Source: a virus
DNA length: 28,679 nt
Strand: one strand, 5' to 3'
Virus record (IMG/VR): IMGVR_UViG_3300030085_000726
Span: 1-28,679 of that record
Part shown: piece by piece, positions 16,501 to 22,849 of the stretch
Numbering within the stretch: position 1 is the first letter of the stretch
How the letters are laid out: each line of letters begins with the position of its first letter
Program-made: the position numbers and the translations under genes
Notes under the pieces: generated by a model
What the model was told of the DNA's origin: nothing
Seen by the model: the letters and a program-made list of their open reading frames with translations, nothing else
The model's database searches: none

Positions 16501-18533
16501 CAATTAGAAAAGACAATCCTTTTAATGCTCGTAGAAAAAGAAATTATGATACATATATCCATCACAGCATACGTAACGTAGATGAAGGTTTACAAAGAAA
16601 ACAAGCTGAATGGATTGATAGGCAAGATCCCAAAGTTGCTAGTATTGTTGCTAGAGACATAGCACAAGATAATCCATTTTTAGATAATAGAGATAGAATA
16701 GTTATAACAGATGATCCTAAAATAGATTTTGAACAATCTAATGGTACTATGGCATCTCCTTTACGTAAGCGAGGTGATGATCCTATACCTTTTAAACGTA
16801 ATCAAGATTTATTTGATGACTATCAAAGTGCTTTAATAAAAGGTTATTTTAGAAACTTAATGAAATTTAAAGCACAAAAAGATATTGATAGATTCTTGTT
16901 TAATATGAAAGAATATAAACCTAGTGTTCCAGAAAAAAAGAAGTTTACCGAACTTTATAAAGGTATAAGTAAATCTGAAATACCAAATAAATATAGATAT
17001 AATAATTATGTAGATGTTTGGGCAGACTTTCTTAGAATGTATACTGAGAGCAGCATGGGTTATCAAACTTCATTTAGTACTCGCATGAAAACAGATCAAG
17101 GTAAAAAACTATTACATTTAAATAAGAAGAATCTATTCTATTTAACATCAGATGAAGTAATGGCTAATAATCTTGAAAAAATATACAGAAGTAGATTTGG
17201 TCGTAAAGAAGCCATACCATTTTTTAATAGTAAAGCTATTCCTAAAAATAGAGAAGCAAGACAAGTATATTTTTATAATGTTGTACGAAATTTAGGAGCA
17301 ACAGAAGCTAAATATCAATTATTATCATTGCTTGCTAATACAGGATCGTATTCTACTAATATATTTGGTGGTGGTGCTATGACAGCAGGTAGTGCTGGAA
17401 TGCGTAATTTAATTGATGCTCAACGTAATAGTGTAATCAAGCCATTACTATTACAAGATTCTAATGGTTCAAATAAAGTATTTATGAAAAATGGCACACC
17501 TGTTACAGATAAAAAAATGTTAAGTAAATGGTTAGAAGAAAACGGTTTTTATGATAACTATATACAAAATGAATTTGAAGTAAATCCAGAAGTTAAAGCT
17601 CGTTTTAAAGAACTTGGTATAAACATTAAGAATTTTAGTAGAGAATTAATTACAGCTCTAAAAAGTAAAAAAGGTGAACGAGATCAAAGTGCTAAAGATG
17701 TATTAAAGAAATACGGAGTAACTGACACTATTACAAAAGCTGGTGGATTTTTAATGCAAGAGTCTGAACGTGTAAATAGAAAAAATGCTTTCTTATCTCA
17801 TGCATTGCAAACTGTTAAAGGATTTGGTCAAGCAGGTAAAGATATGACTATTGCTGATCCATATGTTTTTCAACAAGCTTTGAAAGGTATAGAAGTGACA
17901 CAATTTTTATATCAAAATGCTTTCAGACCGCCTTTTATGGCTACTACTACAGGTAAGGTCTTAAATAGATTTAAACTGTTTGCATTCAATAGTGTAAGAG
18001 TTCGTAAAGAATTTTACAAACAAGCTAAAGCTCAAGGGTTAAAACCTAATACAAAAGAATACGAAGCATTTAAAAATACTTTTACTATTGATACATGGAT
18101 GTACATTCTTGGTGCTGCTTTTATGTTTAGCATTTTTGATACAGTATTACCACCACCTTGGGATTGGATACAAGCATTTGCTGATTATACATTTGGAACT
18201 AAAGAACAAAAAAAGTTGGCATACTTTGATGATCCTTTAGGGCCATTAAATATTTTAAAACCTCCAATAGCAAGAGTGCCAGAAGCAGGTATGGAGTTGT
18301 TAACTGGTAATTGGGATGAGTTTACTGGATATACTATGTATACATTGTTGCCATTTGGTAGAGGTATACGTCAAGCTGTGCAGCTATCTGATGATAGAGT
18401 TGGTAGAGGTGTAGAACGTGCTCCAGAAATCTTATTTAGAATACCTTACAATAAGTTTATAAACAGAATAGAACGTGCTAAGACAGATAAAAAACGACGA
18501 ATGTTTATTGATGAACTGTTAGAAGAGTCTTAA
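10530..18533 (+). CDS. giant virion-type protein with RNA polymerase beta'-like barrel signature
   Basis: The product is 2,667 residues from the ATG at 10530; a TTG one codon earlier could also serve, and neither has a clear ribosome site. Residues 8-44 repeat the N-terminal domain of the preceding gene. Residues about 200-225 are a Gly/Ala-rich hydrophobic patch and about 2520-2550 another (MYILGAAFMFSIFDTVLPPP), as in ejected podovirus proteins. Residues 1126-1173 match the RNA polymerase beta' active-site barrel: R1126-V-P, G1134-I-R-A, H1154-P, then G-A-D1165-H-D1167-S-D1169-S-I-K-I. E. coli beta' has R425-A-P, G433-I-Q-A, H450-P, A-D460-F-D462-G-D464. Possible active-site lysines lie upstream (K790, K819). 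Known precedent: crAss-like phage gp66, a giant virion RNA polymerase with an altered DxDxD motif. A polymerase role here is inference. No T7-type or transglycosylase motif is seen. Confidence 0.6.
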   Translation: MASPYESYKVRELVTAYRSNPTMFTDDQLDQLEALAYDNGINFKRFNSEFNLNRAIRQSFAGFAEGFTTFDLMSERPRNTGEAIFRQIGHLVGFAPGIAKAPILAASKVAQRVAGKKGLSPLSSTLQRSRFTQAALDHIDILSTKSVPMLASRASKYGFDKILTKTGADSAEFLKRGTAGRQIADEAVGLAFASGISNFWKGEDAVLDGFIGGAIAGGAFGGIGNFVSIGNLYKGSPQQIERANQMLRAGVGSLITGLPSTLADEPTEMQIYNYLLGGYFGYNARPAVDREASKWFNNNRDPKENFRPEESKDFNNISKEARDYIRYEHPMGYESSNNEAGGSSGVALRYLRTQANRNGQNINFRQEAIKHFERNNLEYTERDILDYYRSKAMQLYESGRNEIRNAVQFKSNVYNNEQVDIMDTVDKEVSTLGSTAKRILKSTDKYETSSDIVQVIKTNFENSNNDIEVFRTNLKNEFGNAITPNVNKALTQYFIDKSTILQPIDLPYVLGKNTRLRLVDNERINDITIREKAPQLPIQKFLPDANIRYMTHAVIPTEKGNKAVKILEQKLVDNKIVYSINKEQLKLINDVLASNNRYIYSANKDKLNVFTSEFRDDGYTIDDIFNILSRSGRSVEELQKDYNDALQVEYDLFGKSENVADIFRRKFISNVVNETQLEGIPVEDAYRFIQEDSPFLKNVVDFNKRTQMFSTRSFYMTPSSFRDVADTNQGQTYNIILTNDRDVANTDGGTFIRDDFLNARNRVMGLNEKETGADKPVAFHRTPFGIFAEKSAGFRAMPAMQDFMKQNKIHEIVYTSSAKRKGDMPITNLAYGKDGKYTSDNVRLIQIPITSLQINSGTYENVKKDTESGQSIPLQFYGQTNSTQAPEFLKPFIEKVLIPSNKGSDVAVDIVNRFNNNEIDIETFAKEYNDNNLDLFDLPLDFARNKLMVDQSEPISIFLMDKLMKSDSKFFLDEPINENIELDNDSSFADYHSENELLSNVTSGTHVPRRTLSFIKNNYQNALRKYFTKRITNPKYKYSSKSWLQPYEIKEAVQFIEFDPIKSGDRTIKYGEIYLNEGHRQMPVVFRNEQLTLGELWSKYNRDYSKGLSKEALAEYDEALTFLTIRVPADSISGIRALRFRGWTNQKGAGSLLHPKDKEYSGGADHDSDSIKIFQGLGNELIDHYKRNKDERIRWEQDKPYVDKLNKGFENPNMSKQLKEGFENKFNIFSPSYRFLAGRNSSTGKDGLGFGLSGKNYLMNIHDYIKSKGGSIQDGGLTIRVKDEKSFKEFLDKSTMIVNKSADSSKDPTILPYNKHRDLIFKTLFDITDPKGNPIQTYDSFIKFTKPKAKNNRAIISSAIIDAVRLNKPQQTSFDSEGVASSKTLFEYIEDLNSVKQRLGDEGLDQVNIYLNRQLQETFAGGLNFGEINKVQKLLYDELNKSYVIQKTGQLKIRDNKKKQEEYLSKHFDIITEELSFRSTNKHVRQISTDPNEALDTFGKDIGQYATLELLTKQFVDIQNAFSDKGRLVNVVDDVYPNIKKEAFDVKRKVLEVFKEPERDNAMNLDIDARIRRTMERLQEIERTNGLQNGLLQDYFGYWLLSPIRQNLNPNKPAKPQYYKMLHSSRAIDPRTKKNFYNKMDEIYNRVLKEDDRPIQIGRVREILDNSTINSNAKTYQTLNEIVSEGKLKNLALNKRDIAEVERLQNRIDETSVMSVDFNNWFTQFIGSQTGQLRDVSTITMDDIRFINNWYDSVNTKKGLEFGLKYWYQAPMTTAQQMQAMNLQSRGMTVREQVLTSKGAVPRDVTYIYSPIESIARYIQATESNQNKYNLLKDSMRSGLSKELGTISDKNKRNKYIDNIIDFREGKKSIDQIDSSLDTNKFNRLNDEITKFNKDMWEFWVTTKDISGKEYDWKKIDVDHQYGKINSYIAYDKNGRFDFKLFDRTVLNQLRQNDSIINNVGIDGILRYRYEYKLEKSLLGVKGDKKQLREAIRKDNPFNARRKRNYDTYIHHSIRNVDEGLQRKQAEWIDRQDPKVASIVARDIAQDNPFLDNRDRIVITDDPKIDFEQSNGTMASPLRKRGDDPIPFKRNQDLFDDYQSALIKGYFRNLMKFKAQKDIDRFLFNMKEYKPSVPEKKKFTELYKGISKSEIPNKYRYNNYVDVWADFLRMYTESSMGYQTSFSTRMKTDQGKKLLHLNKKNLFYLTSDEVMANNLEKIYRSRFGRKEAIPFFNSKAIPKNREARQVYFYNVVRNLGATEAKYQLLSLLANTGSYSTNIFGGGAMTAGSAGMRNLIDAQRNSVIKPLLLQDSNGSNKVFMKNGTPVTDKKMLSKWLEENGFYDNYIQNEFEVNPEVKARFKELGINIKNFSRELITALKSKKGERDQSAKDVLKKYGVTDTITKAGGFLMQESERVNRKNAFLSHALQTVKGFGQAGKDMTIADPYVFQQALKGIEVTQFLYQNAFRPPFMATTTGKVLNRFKLFAFNSVRVRKEFYKQAKAQGLKPNTKEYEAFKNTFTIDTWMYILGAAFMFSIFDTVLPPPWDWIQAFADYTFGTKEQKKLAYFDDPLGPLNILKPPIARVPEAGMELLTGNWDEFTGYTMYTLLPFGRGIRQAVQLSDDRVGRGVERAPEILFRIPYNKFINRIERAKTDKKRRMFIDELLEES
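13905..14048 (+). other. candidate catalytic double-psi beta-barrel motif of two-barrel RNA polymerase
   Basis: This stretch encodes residues 1126-1173 of the giant protein. Distances between conserved residues follow cellular beta': R to G-I-x-A is eight residues in both, H-P to the first Asp is 11 here and 10 in E. coli, and R to the first Asp is 39 here and 35 there. The triad is DHDSD rather than DFDGD, and a Gly replaces the Asn two residues before it. The three metal-binding aspartates are kept. Confidence 0.55.
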
Positions 18534-18565
18534 AAAAAATCTGCACAGGAAATACCCATGCAGAT
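18531..18565 (-). terminator. rho-independent terminator at convergent junction
   Basis: ATCTGCA (18539-18545) pairs with TGCAGAT (18559-18565). Read on the minus strand the stem is followed directly by eight T residues, a good intrinsic terminator for the minus-strand operon. The loop may pair further (GG with CC). On the plus strand the same stem lies just after the giant gene's stop, but only a weak T-rich tail follows, so plus-strand termination is less certain. Confidence 0.75.
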
Positions 18566-18571
18566 CTTATA

Positions 18572-18685
18572 TTAGTCTTTTAGTTTTAATAAAAAGTATA
18601 CAAATAAACTAAAAGCTATTCCTACATACAATATAGAACGGCTTACAGCTTCTATGATAATTAACCAATCTGGATAAAATATCAT
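18572..18685 (-). CDS. 37-aa membrane peptide
   Basis: The last minus-strand gene, seven bases before the terminator stem, starts at an ATG overlapping the preceding stop (ATGA). The 37 residues are almost all one hydrophobic helix (AVSRSILYVGIAFSLFVYFLL) with a short polar tail KLKD. A one-helix peptide of unknown function; translational coupling supports it. Confidence 0.5.
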   Translation of the reverse strand: MIFYPDWLIIIEAVSRSILYVGIAFSLFVYFLLKLKD

Positions 18686-18882
18686 TGTCTATCTATCTTT
18701 TTATTTAAGCTTGACATAAGCTTGGAATGAAACAATAATATACCATCATAATCGTCTATCTTTTTTTCTACTCTGTGTAGTCTCCAAAGAATGCTTATGT
18801 TTAATGCCAACATCATTAGCATAGTAAACTCCCAATAAGGAAAGTATTCTGTGCTAAATAGTGCTTCCCAATAATATCTCAT
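18682..18882 (-). CDS. small membrane protein with charged tail
   Basis: The 66-residue product has a hydrophobic helix at about residues 17-36 (WEFTMLMMLALNISILWRL) followed by a charged helical tail with heptad-like spacing. Its start overlaps the histone-like gene stop (TAATG) and its stop overlaps the next start. Topology resembles the lysis-region proteins on the other strand, but it is encoded with early genes, so a host-membrane role is possible. No family recognised. Confidence 0.55.
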   Translation of the reverse strand: MRYYWEALFSTEYFPYWEFTMLMMLALNISILWRLHRVEKKIDDYDGILLFHSKLMSSLNKKIDRQ

Positions 18883-19184
18883 TATACTTTCCTTGACAGT
18901 ATAACTGCCTGTTCATGGCAATAATCTTGTACGCTTTTAGCAAACTTTACAAATTCTGGTTTGATATTTACGTATGGTGATTTATTGCTGGTTTTTTCAA
19001 CAGTATTACTTACTTTTGTATGTTGAGGTAGTAATGTCTTCATGCCATCCTGTTCTACATTATTTAACATAGAAGTAATAACATCTTCTACAGTTCTATT
19101 AATACCATCAAGTGCATCAGGACGTAACCTGTAACCTTTGCTATTAATGAACTTTTTTACTTTTGATTTTTGTATGTATTCCAT
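18882..19184 (-). CDS. histone-fold-like DNA-binding protein
   Basis: The 100-residue protein has the helix-strand-helix-strand order of a histone fold in residues 5-60: basic helix VKKFINSKGY, then a strand/turn RLRPDAL, a long helix (about 24-44, LDGINRTVEDVITSMLNNVE) and DGMKTLLPQHTKV. The last part matches the archaeal histone R-K-T-[I/L]-x-x-x-x signature preceding helix 3 (here M-K-T-L-L-P-Q-H). A second helical region follows (76-97). Archaeal and bacterial histones form dimers that bend DNA; some phages carry relatives. Strong ribosome site TTTAAGGAGTAAACATG. The fold call is by eye. Confidence 0.55.
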   Translation of the reverse strand: MEYIQKSKVKKFINSKGYRLRPDALDGINRTVEDVITSMLNNVEQDGMKTLLPQHTKVSNTVEKTSNKSPYVNIKPEFVKFAKSVQDYCHEQAVILSRKV

Positions 19185-19202
19185 GTTTACTCCTTAAACG
19201 TC

Positions 19203-19250
19203 AGCAGGGAAGGTCGATTCACTATAGAATATTATCTACTGTTCCCTGCT
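19203..19250 (-). other. hairpin upstream of histone-like gene
   Basis: AGCAGGGAA pairs perfectly with TTCCCTGCT over a 30-nt insert that contains a smaller TAGA/TCTA hairpin. It lies between the zinc-ribbon gene stop and the ribosome site of the histone-like gene. It could be a terminator-like stem, a processing site or a translation control element; there is no T-run on the minus strand. Confidence 0.55.
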
Positions 19251-19255
19251 TCGAT

Positions 19256-19504
19256 TTACTTAAGTTGTTTACATCTAGGGCATACTTTTTTTTCTTTTCC
19301 ATATTTAGGAAAGTTTTCATAATAGTTGTATGCCTTTCTATCTTTTTCTTTATTATGATATTGTTGGCTTTGATATTTATCTAACTCCCAACAAAGTTTG
19401 CATTCAGGACAGTACTTTACTCTTGCATCTGTTCGTTTACCTTCAGATAAAGCACCGTCAAATCCTTTAGTAATCGGTTCCCCAAATAGCCAGTCGTCGA
19501 ACAT
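19256..19504 (-). CDS. zinc-ribbon small protein
   Basis: The 82-residue protein has two Cys pairs, CPECKLC (about residues 32-38) and CPRC (about 75-78) near the end, spaced by a Tyr/Lys-rich basic region (YQSQQYHNKEKDRKAYNYYE). The C-x-x-C...C-x-x-C order suggests one zinc ribbon. Ribosome site AAGGAAATACAAC. Overlaps the next upstream gene by 38 bases. Possible nucleic-acid or protein-binding adaptor; function unknown. Confidence 0.6.
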   Translation of the reverse strand: MFDDWLFGEPITKGFDGALSEGKRTDARVKYCPECKLCWELDKYQSQQYHNKEKDRKAYNYYENFPKYGKEKKVCPRCKQLK

Positions 19505-19643
19505 GTTGTATTTCCTTATTCATATCTTCTACTAACAAACGAATATCATTTAACTTGTTTAATAATTCAGCATCAAATGGTTCGTCTTTTTCTGTTATTA
19601 TAGGTATACTATCTAGTATTTCATATATTTTATCTGCATGCAT
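19467..19643 (-). CDS. 58-aa acidic helical protein
   Basis: An ATG at 19643 has a strong ribosome site (CGAGGATAATATG) and opens a 58-residue frame that ends with TAA at 19467-19469, inside the start of the zinc-ribbon gene. The peptide is acidic and helical with a Leu-rich heptad-like middle (DAELLNKLNDIRLLVEDMNK). Unknown function; the ribosome site and overlap style make it likely to be translated. Confidence 0.55.
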   Translation of the reverse strand: MHADKIYEILDSIPIITEKDEPFDAELLNKLNDIRLLVEDMNKEIQHVRRLAIWGTDY

Positions 19644-19818
19644 ATTATCCTCGTTATGTTTTAAAAGGGGAAGATTGATGTATTCCTCCCCTTTTAACTT
19701 TATCTTAACAGTTTTAACTTAGAGCCAACTACAGTTAAACATATTTAAGATCTTTATTTACTCTTTCCTAAGCATATGCTATCGTTGGAAAAGAGCCTTC
19801 CTTTGAGCACCTTGCTCA
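19644..19818 (-). other. 175-nt gap with three hairpins
   Basis: No convincing gene is present. Three stem-loops are visible: 19661-19697 (11-bp perfect TTAAAAGGGGA/TCCCCTTTTAA, ending in TTTTAAAA on the minus strand, terminator- or attenuator-like), 19761-19795 (CTCTTTCC with GGAAAAGAG, one bulged A, enclosing the palindrome AGCATATGCT) and 19804-19818 (TGAGC/GCTCA directly after the nuclease stop). The gap is therefore probably structured RNA around an operon break. Confidence 0.6.
19661..19697 (-). terminator. candidate terminator or attenuator hairpin
   Basis: An 11-bp perfect inverted repeat with a 15-nt loop, GC core GGGG/CCCC, followed on the minus strand by TTTTAAAAC. It lies 18 bases before the start of the 58-aa gene. 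The T tract is short, so partial termination or attenuation is more likely than full stop. Confidence 0.5.
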
Positions 19819-20175
19819 TTATCCTGCTATCATTTTAAATAAATCAAGCAAGTCTTTGTACCGTATTGTCACTAAAGCTTCTTTACGATCTTCTTTTAGA
19901 ATCTGTCCATAAATTTCATCGCATGGTTTTAAGTAGTCAGCTATACTTTTACGACCCTTAACTTGAAACTTGTAGATATTTCTTACTTGTCCACCACCAA
20001 CAGCAGTTTGTGGTTCTTTTTGTGGTATAACTATCATATCTACTTCTTCATGCCAGCCTAGTGATCTGCCATCAGAACCCCAAGCACGTTTAGATTCAAA
20101 ACCATATCCTTTAGCTAAGTTTACACATTCTCTTTCAATTCTGTTACCTTTTTGTTTAGGTGCTTTGCCACTCAT
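19819..20175 (-). CDS. PDDEXK nuclease, Hjc-like Holliday junction resolvase
   Basis: From the ATG at 20175, which overlaps the previous stop (ATGA) and follows AAGGAGG, the product is 118 residues. It has KGNRIERECVNLAKGYGFES (conserved Glu at 14/16), RAWGSDGRS (28-38), HEEVDMIVI with D46, and YKFQVKGRKS with K73. This is the archaeal-Hjc/PDDEXK order: G-x-x-x-E, G-S, D, then [E/Q]-x-K. Position 71 is Gln instead of the usual Glu, a known variant among PDDEXK enzymes. It would cut recombination or replication junctions, fitting with the ERF protein upstream. Confidence 0.75.
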   Translation of the reverse strand: MSGKAPKQKGNRIERECVNLAKGYGFESKRAWGSDGRSLGWHEEVDMIVIPQKEPQTAVGGGQVRNIYKFQVKGRKSIADYLKPCDEIYGQILKEDRKEALVTIRYKDLLDLFKMIAG

Positions 20176-20384
20176 AAAAAACACCTCCTTGCTTCCATAT
20201 AGGTAATAGTTTCTCCACCGATATATTCTCCATCAAATCCATCTGTATTTTCTAAAGTTAATTCAGCATTCTTACCACTTCCTTTAATATCAATTACTTT
20301 ACCACATTGTTCTATGTCGGCTTTGAATTCTACCCAATCACCAATGTTAATAGTTTTATTTGTTCTGGTTTTTGCTGTTTTCAT
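20172..20384 (-). CDS. 70-aa beta-barrel-like small protein
   Basis: The product reads as a small all-beta domain: INIGDWVEFKAD, CGKVIDIKGSGKNAELTLEN, GEYIGGETITY. The G-D-W-V-x-F plus G-x-V-x-x-I pattern is that of SH3-like barrels that bind nucleic acid or ribosomes. Start and stop overlap neighbours as ATGA, with a GAGGAGGAAGA ribosome site. Family not assigned. Confidence 0.55.
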   Translation of the reverse strand: MKTAKTRTNKTINIGDWVEFKADIEQCGKVIDIKGSGKNAELTLENTDGFDGEYIGGETITYMEARRCFL

Positions 20385-20590
20385 TCTTCCTCCTCAAAAT
20401 TGTGTAAAACTTTTTCTTTTGCTATTATCATTTCTTTGTAAGTTGGCTGCCCTAATAACTTCCATATGTTATCTAAGCAGTTTCTACCTACTGTACTCAT
20501 TCTTGATCTATCTGTAGTTTCTAATTCACTTAAAAAGTATATTAGTTTTTGAGTCATTTCTGATTGTATGTTTGCTCTATATTTATTCAT
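20381..20590 (-). CDS. 69-aa helical protein
   Basis: I place the start at the ATG at 20590 because it forms an ATGA overlap with the upstream stop and has AGGTGG as ribosome site; the in-frame GTG nine bases earlier lies inside that site. The protein is helical and charged (MTQKLIYFLSELETTDRSRM, KLLGQPTYKEM) and ends FEEEE. Unknown function; part of the nuclease operon. Confidence 0.5.
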   Translation of the reverse strand: MNKYRANIQSEMTQKLIYFLSELETTDRSRMSTVGRNCLDNIWKLLGQPTYKEMIIAKEKVLHNFEEEE

Positions 20591-20808
20591 ATAATCCACC
20601 TATTAGATATATTAAATCCAATAAATAATCTCAATGGTAAGAACTCAAAGGATATTCCTACTGCTCCTTTTAATGAGTCGTCCATTGTAATAGATACTCC
20701 AAACATATTTAATATAACAAACTTGTATCCTTTAATTGGATACTTATCACTTCTCTGAAGATTGAATAGTTTCATTGATACTATGTCTAGTGTTCTTAGT
20801 ACTATCAT
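20587..20808 (-). CDS. small hydrophobic protein, start uncertain
   Basis: The frame ends at TGA 20587-20589, coupled to the next start. The upstream gene occupies another frame as far as 20747, so the full open frame (to 20910) is unlikely to be used. The ATG at 20808 has AGGAAG seven bases before it (73 residues); the ATG at 20775 (62 residues) lacks a ribosome site but overlaps less. The C-terminal half is hydrophobic and Phe-rich (GAVGISFEFLPLRLFIGF). Unknown function. Confidence 0.45.
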   Translation of the reverse strand: MIVLRTLDIVSMKLFNLQRSDKYPIKGYKFVILNMFGVSITMDDSLKGAVGISFEFLPLRLFIGFNISNRWII

Positions 20809-20941
20809 AAATTTCTTCCTGTTTTTTAAAAACCATAGTTGTGGTTTCGTTAATATCATGATCGTGTACAAATACGTAGGCATTGTTGCCTGATATTTTT
20901 TGTACTTCATTATCTTTGATATGTATTTCTACTACTGGCAT
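20747..20941 (-). CDS. 64-aa acidic small protein
   Basis: Start chosen at the ATG at 20941, six bases after a strong AAGGAGG. The nine residues of open frame before it lie across that ribosome site. The peptide begins with beta-type sequence (MPVVEIHIKDNEV) and continues acidic and His-containing (VHDHDINETTT). Function unknown. A repeat-motif copy lies 32 nt upstream, so this may be the first gene of a transcript running toward the nuclease. Confidence 0.55.
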   Translation of the reverse strand: MPVVEIHIKDNEVQKISGNNAYVFVHDHDINETTTMVFKKQEEIYDSTKNTRHSINETIQSSEK

Positions 20942-20967
20942 AGCAGCCTCCTTTAGTATGTGAACCA

Positions 20968-20999
20968 AAAGGGCACAAATAAAGGAAGCTGTGCCCTTT
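20968..20999 (-). terminator. 10-bp hairpin after primase-helicase gene
   Basis: AAAGGGCACA pairs perfectly with TGTGCCCTTT, two bases after the primase-helicase stop. On the minus strand it is followed by TTGG, so the T tract is weak. The 12-nt loop contains the TTCCTT core of the recurrent motif. It probably separates the replication operon from the genes downstream. Confidence 0.55.
20974..20992 (-). promoter_or_regulatory. recurrent 19-nt motif, copy a (divergent)
   Basis: Minus-strand reading ACAGCTTCCTTTATTTGTG, compared with the consensus ACTGWTTCCTTWATYTATG. It ends 32 nt before the ATG of the 64-aa gene. It is the weakest of six copies and lies partly inside a hairpin loop and stem, so a promoter role here is less certain. 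Confidence 0.4.
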
Positions 21000-21001
21000 G
21001 A

Positions 21002-22846
21002 TTATTTACGTTTGCTAAATGTGAATGTATCATAGTTGAAGTTAAGCATTATCTTAAACATTGATTCGTCTCTAGCTTTGAGAGATGATACAGTACGCAA
21101 CATAGATTTTGGATTTGTAACCATTTCTGGATTCTCAAAAGCTATGTATTGATCTGACTTTTGTTCTATTGCTGAATTACCCTTACCACTATGTACATCT
21201 AGTTTTTGTCCTTCGCTTAGTCTTGTCGATGAATATTTTGAGATATGATGAATTGCAATAACAATAACATCTAAGTCCATAGCCATATCTTTCAAAGCAT
21301 TGGCTATAGTCTCTTGTCGCACAAGATCATCATTTCTTACATATTTCGCAGGGATTCTATCTATTGTATCTACTACAACAATCTTTGCTTCACTATCTTG
21401 TACATAGTTTGGCAATTCCTGTATGTCTGGTGACTTACAAGTTAGTTGTATATGTTCAATAGAATTTTCAGCTTCTAGCAAAATCTCATTATTTTTATTC
21501 TTACAACTCAAAGCTATTTCGTTCTTAGACATTCCTAGAGATGCTTGCAAGAATCTTCTACTAATAGTTTCTTCATCAACTTCTAAAGACATAAACAAAC
21601 ACTTCATGCTAGGTATTTGCGTAATCAAGTATTGAACAAATGCAGTTTTACCAAGACCTGTATCTCCAATTATTGTGATAAGTTGTCCTGTTGTAAAATA
21701 ATGTGATTTATTCATAAATGGAAACACATTTTGCAAATCAAAAGATCTCTCAGACCAATCAGTCTGATAGTATTCTGTAAGATTTTCAATCATGTTCTTA
21801 GCATTAATAATACTAGCAGTTTCATCTAAGTCTTTGTACTTGTATTTAAAGCACTTGCTATCACAATACGGTACAAGAGTTGGATGATTGCAACCATGAT
21901 TGTATTCTCTACGCATTTGATCTACAACAATGCGATTAACTTCTTCCATAGGAAGAGGAGTTTCCATTTTATCCATGTACGCTCTTGCTAGTTGTAAACA
22001 ACCTTGTTTATCAAGACCTAGTTTTTTATTCCATATAGCTACCAAAGCTTGTAGATGTAAGTGTCTTTTCTTTTCTACTTGACCAGCATTGTATATGTGC
22101 TGTGCACATGTAATAATTCTAGTCGTAGATGCGTTTGCATTTTCAAAGACCTTACGTACTTCATTTGTATTCTTTCTACTTACATCCATAGGTTCTAAAC
22201 CAATAATAGATTCATGTACTATTGTATTTGGTTTTTTACCAGATGGATCTTTGGCATATTCTATAACTTCGTCATAGGTCATGTTGCCTAGCATTTTTAT
22301 ATCTATAGGAACTTTGTATGTTTTTGATTTACTATTGTAACTAAACCCTGCACGTATCAATCTTCTAGAATCATAGATGTTGTCTATTGCATTCTCAAAG
22401 TCACGTTGCATTGTGCTACGTACTTGATATGCAAGGTTTTTACTTACTTGATCTTGGAATCCATATACATCCGCTAAGTGTATGTGGAACCCAGTACCAG
22501 AAAACCATATGTTGTAATGATGTTCTCTGATACTAAGTTCATCCATTATCGAAATAACTTTAAATACGTCATCAATAGTTTGTTGCCCTGCAATATCTCT
22601 ATCAGGAGATTTAGCATAGTCAATATCAATAACTAGTTTATCTACAGATTGTACACCATCGAATCCAACTACCGTTTTGTTCTCTTTGAGGTATTCGACA
22701 ATATCTTCGCTGTATAAATACATGCTTCTGTATATTTCTTTACCTATATTCTTTTTAACAATATCTGAGAAAGATTCGATGTTAACTACCTGATTGCGAT
22801 TAAACACATTAGCAATAGCATATTCTACGTACCATGTGTCATTCAT
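21002..22846 (-). CDS. primase-helicase fusion: AEP primase, Fe-S-type cysteines and DnaB-like helicase
   Basis: The 614-residue protein has three parts. Residues about 60-185 are an archaeo-eukaryotic-type primase: catalytic D74-I-D76 (VIDIDYAKSPDRD) and SGTGFHIH at 116-123, the s-G-x-G-x-H-x-H signature. Residues 245-335 carry C247, C319, C328 and C332 around GQVEKKRHLHLQALVAIW, the PriL-like arrangement for a 4Fe-4S cluster. Residues about 365-614 are a RecA-fold helicase of the DnaB type: Walker A GDTGLGKTA (394-402), Walker B IVVVDTIDR (489-497) and AIHH at 531-534. It would open the fork and synthesise primers. It is next to an unknown gene and ERF, forming the replication-recombination block. 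Confidence 0.85.
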   Translation of the reverse strand: MNDTWYVEYAIANVFNRNQVVNIESFSDIVKKNIGKEIYRSMYLYSEDIVEYLKENKTVVGFDGVQSVDKLVIDIDYAKSPDRDIAGQQTIDDVFKVISIMDELSIREHHYNIWFSGTGFHIHLADVYGFQDQVSKNLAYQVRSTMQRDFENAIDNIYDSRRLIRAGFSYNSKSKTYKVPIDIKMLGNMTYDEVIEYAKDPSGKKPNTIVHESIIGLEPMDVSRKNTNEVRKVFENANASTTRIITCAQHIYNAGQVEKKRHLHLQALVAIWNKKLGLDKQGCLQLARAYMDKMETPLPMEEVNRIVVDQMRREYNHGCNHPTLVPYCDSKCFKYKYKDLDETASIINAKNMIENLTEYYQTDWSERSFDLQNVFPFMNKSHYFTTGQLITIIGDTGLGKTAFVQYLITQIPSMKCLFMSLEVDEETISRRFLQASLGMSKNEIALSCKNKNNEILLEAENSIEHIQLTCKSPDIQELPNYVQDSEAKIVVVDTIDRIPAKYVRNDDLVRQETIANALKDMAMDLDVIVIAIHHISKYSSTRLSEGQKLDVHSGKGNSAIEQKSDQYIAFENPEMVTNPKSMLRTVSSLKARDESMFKIMLNFNYDTFTFSKRK

Positions 22847-22849
22847 GGT

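Noticed and set aside
10530-18533. Giant protein as tape-measure or N4-type single-subunit virion RNA polymerase
   Set aside because: It lacks the long uniform coiled coil of tape-measure proteins, and I see no T7/N4-type polymerase motifs; the DxDxD barrel signature is of the two-barrel type.
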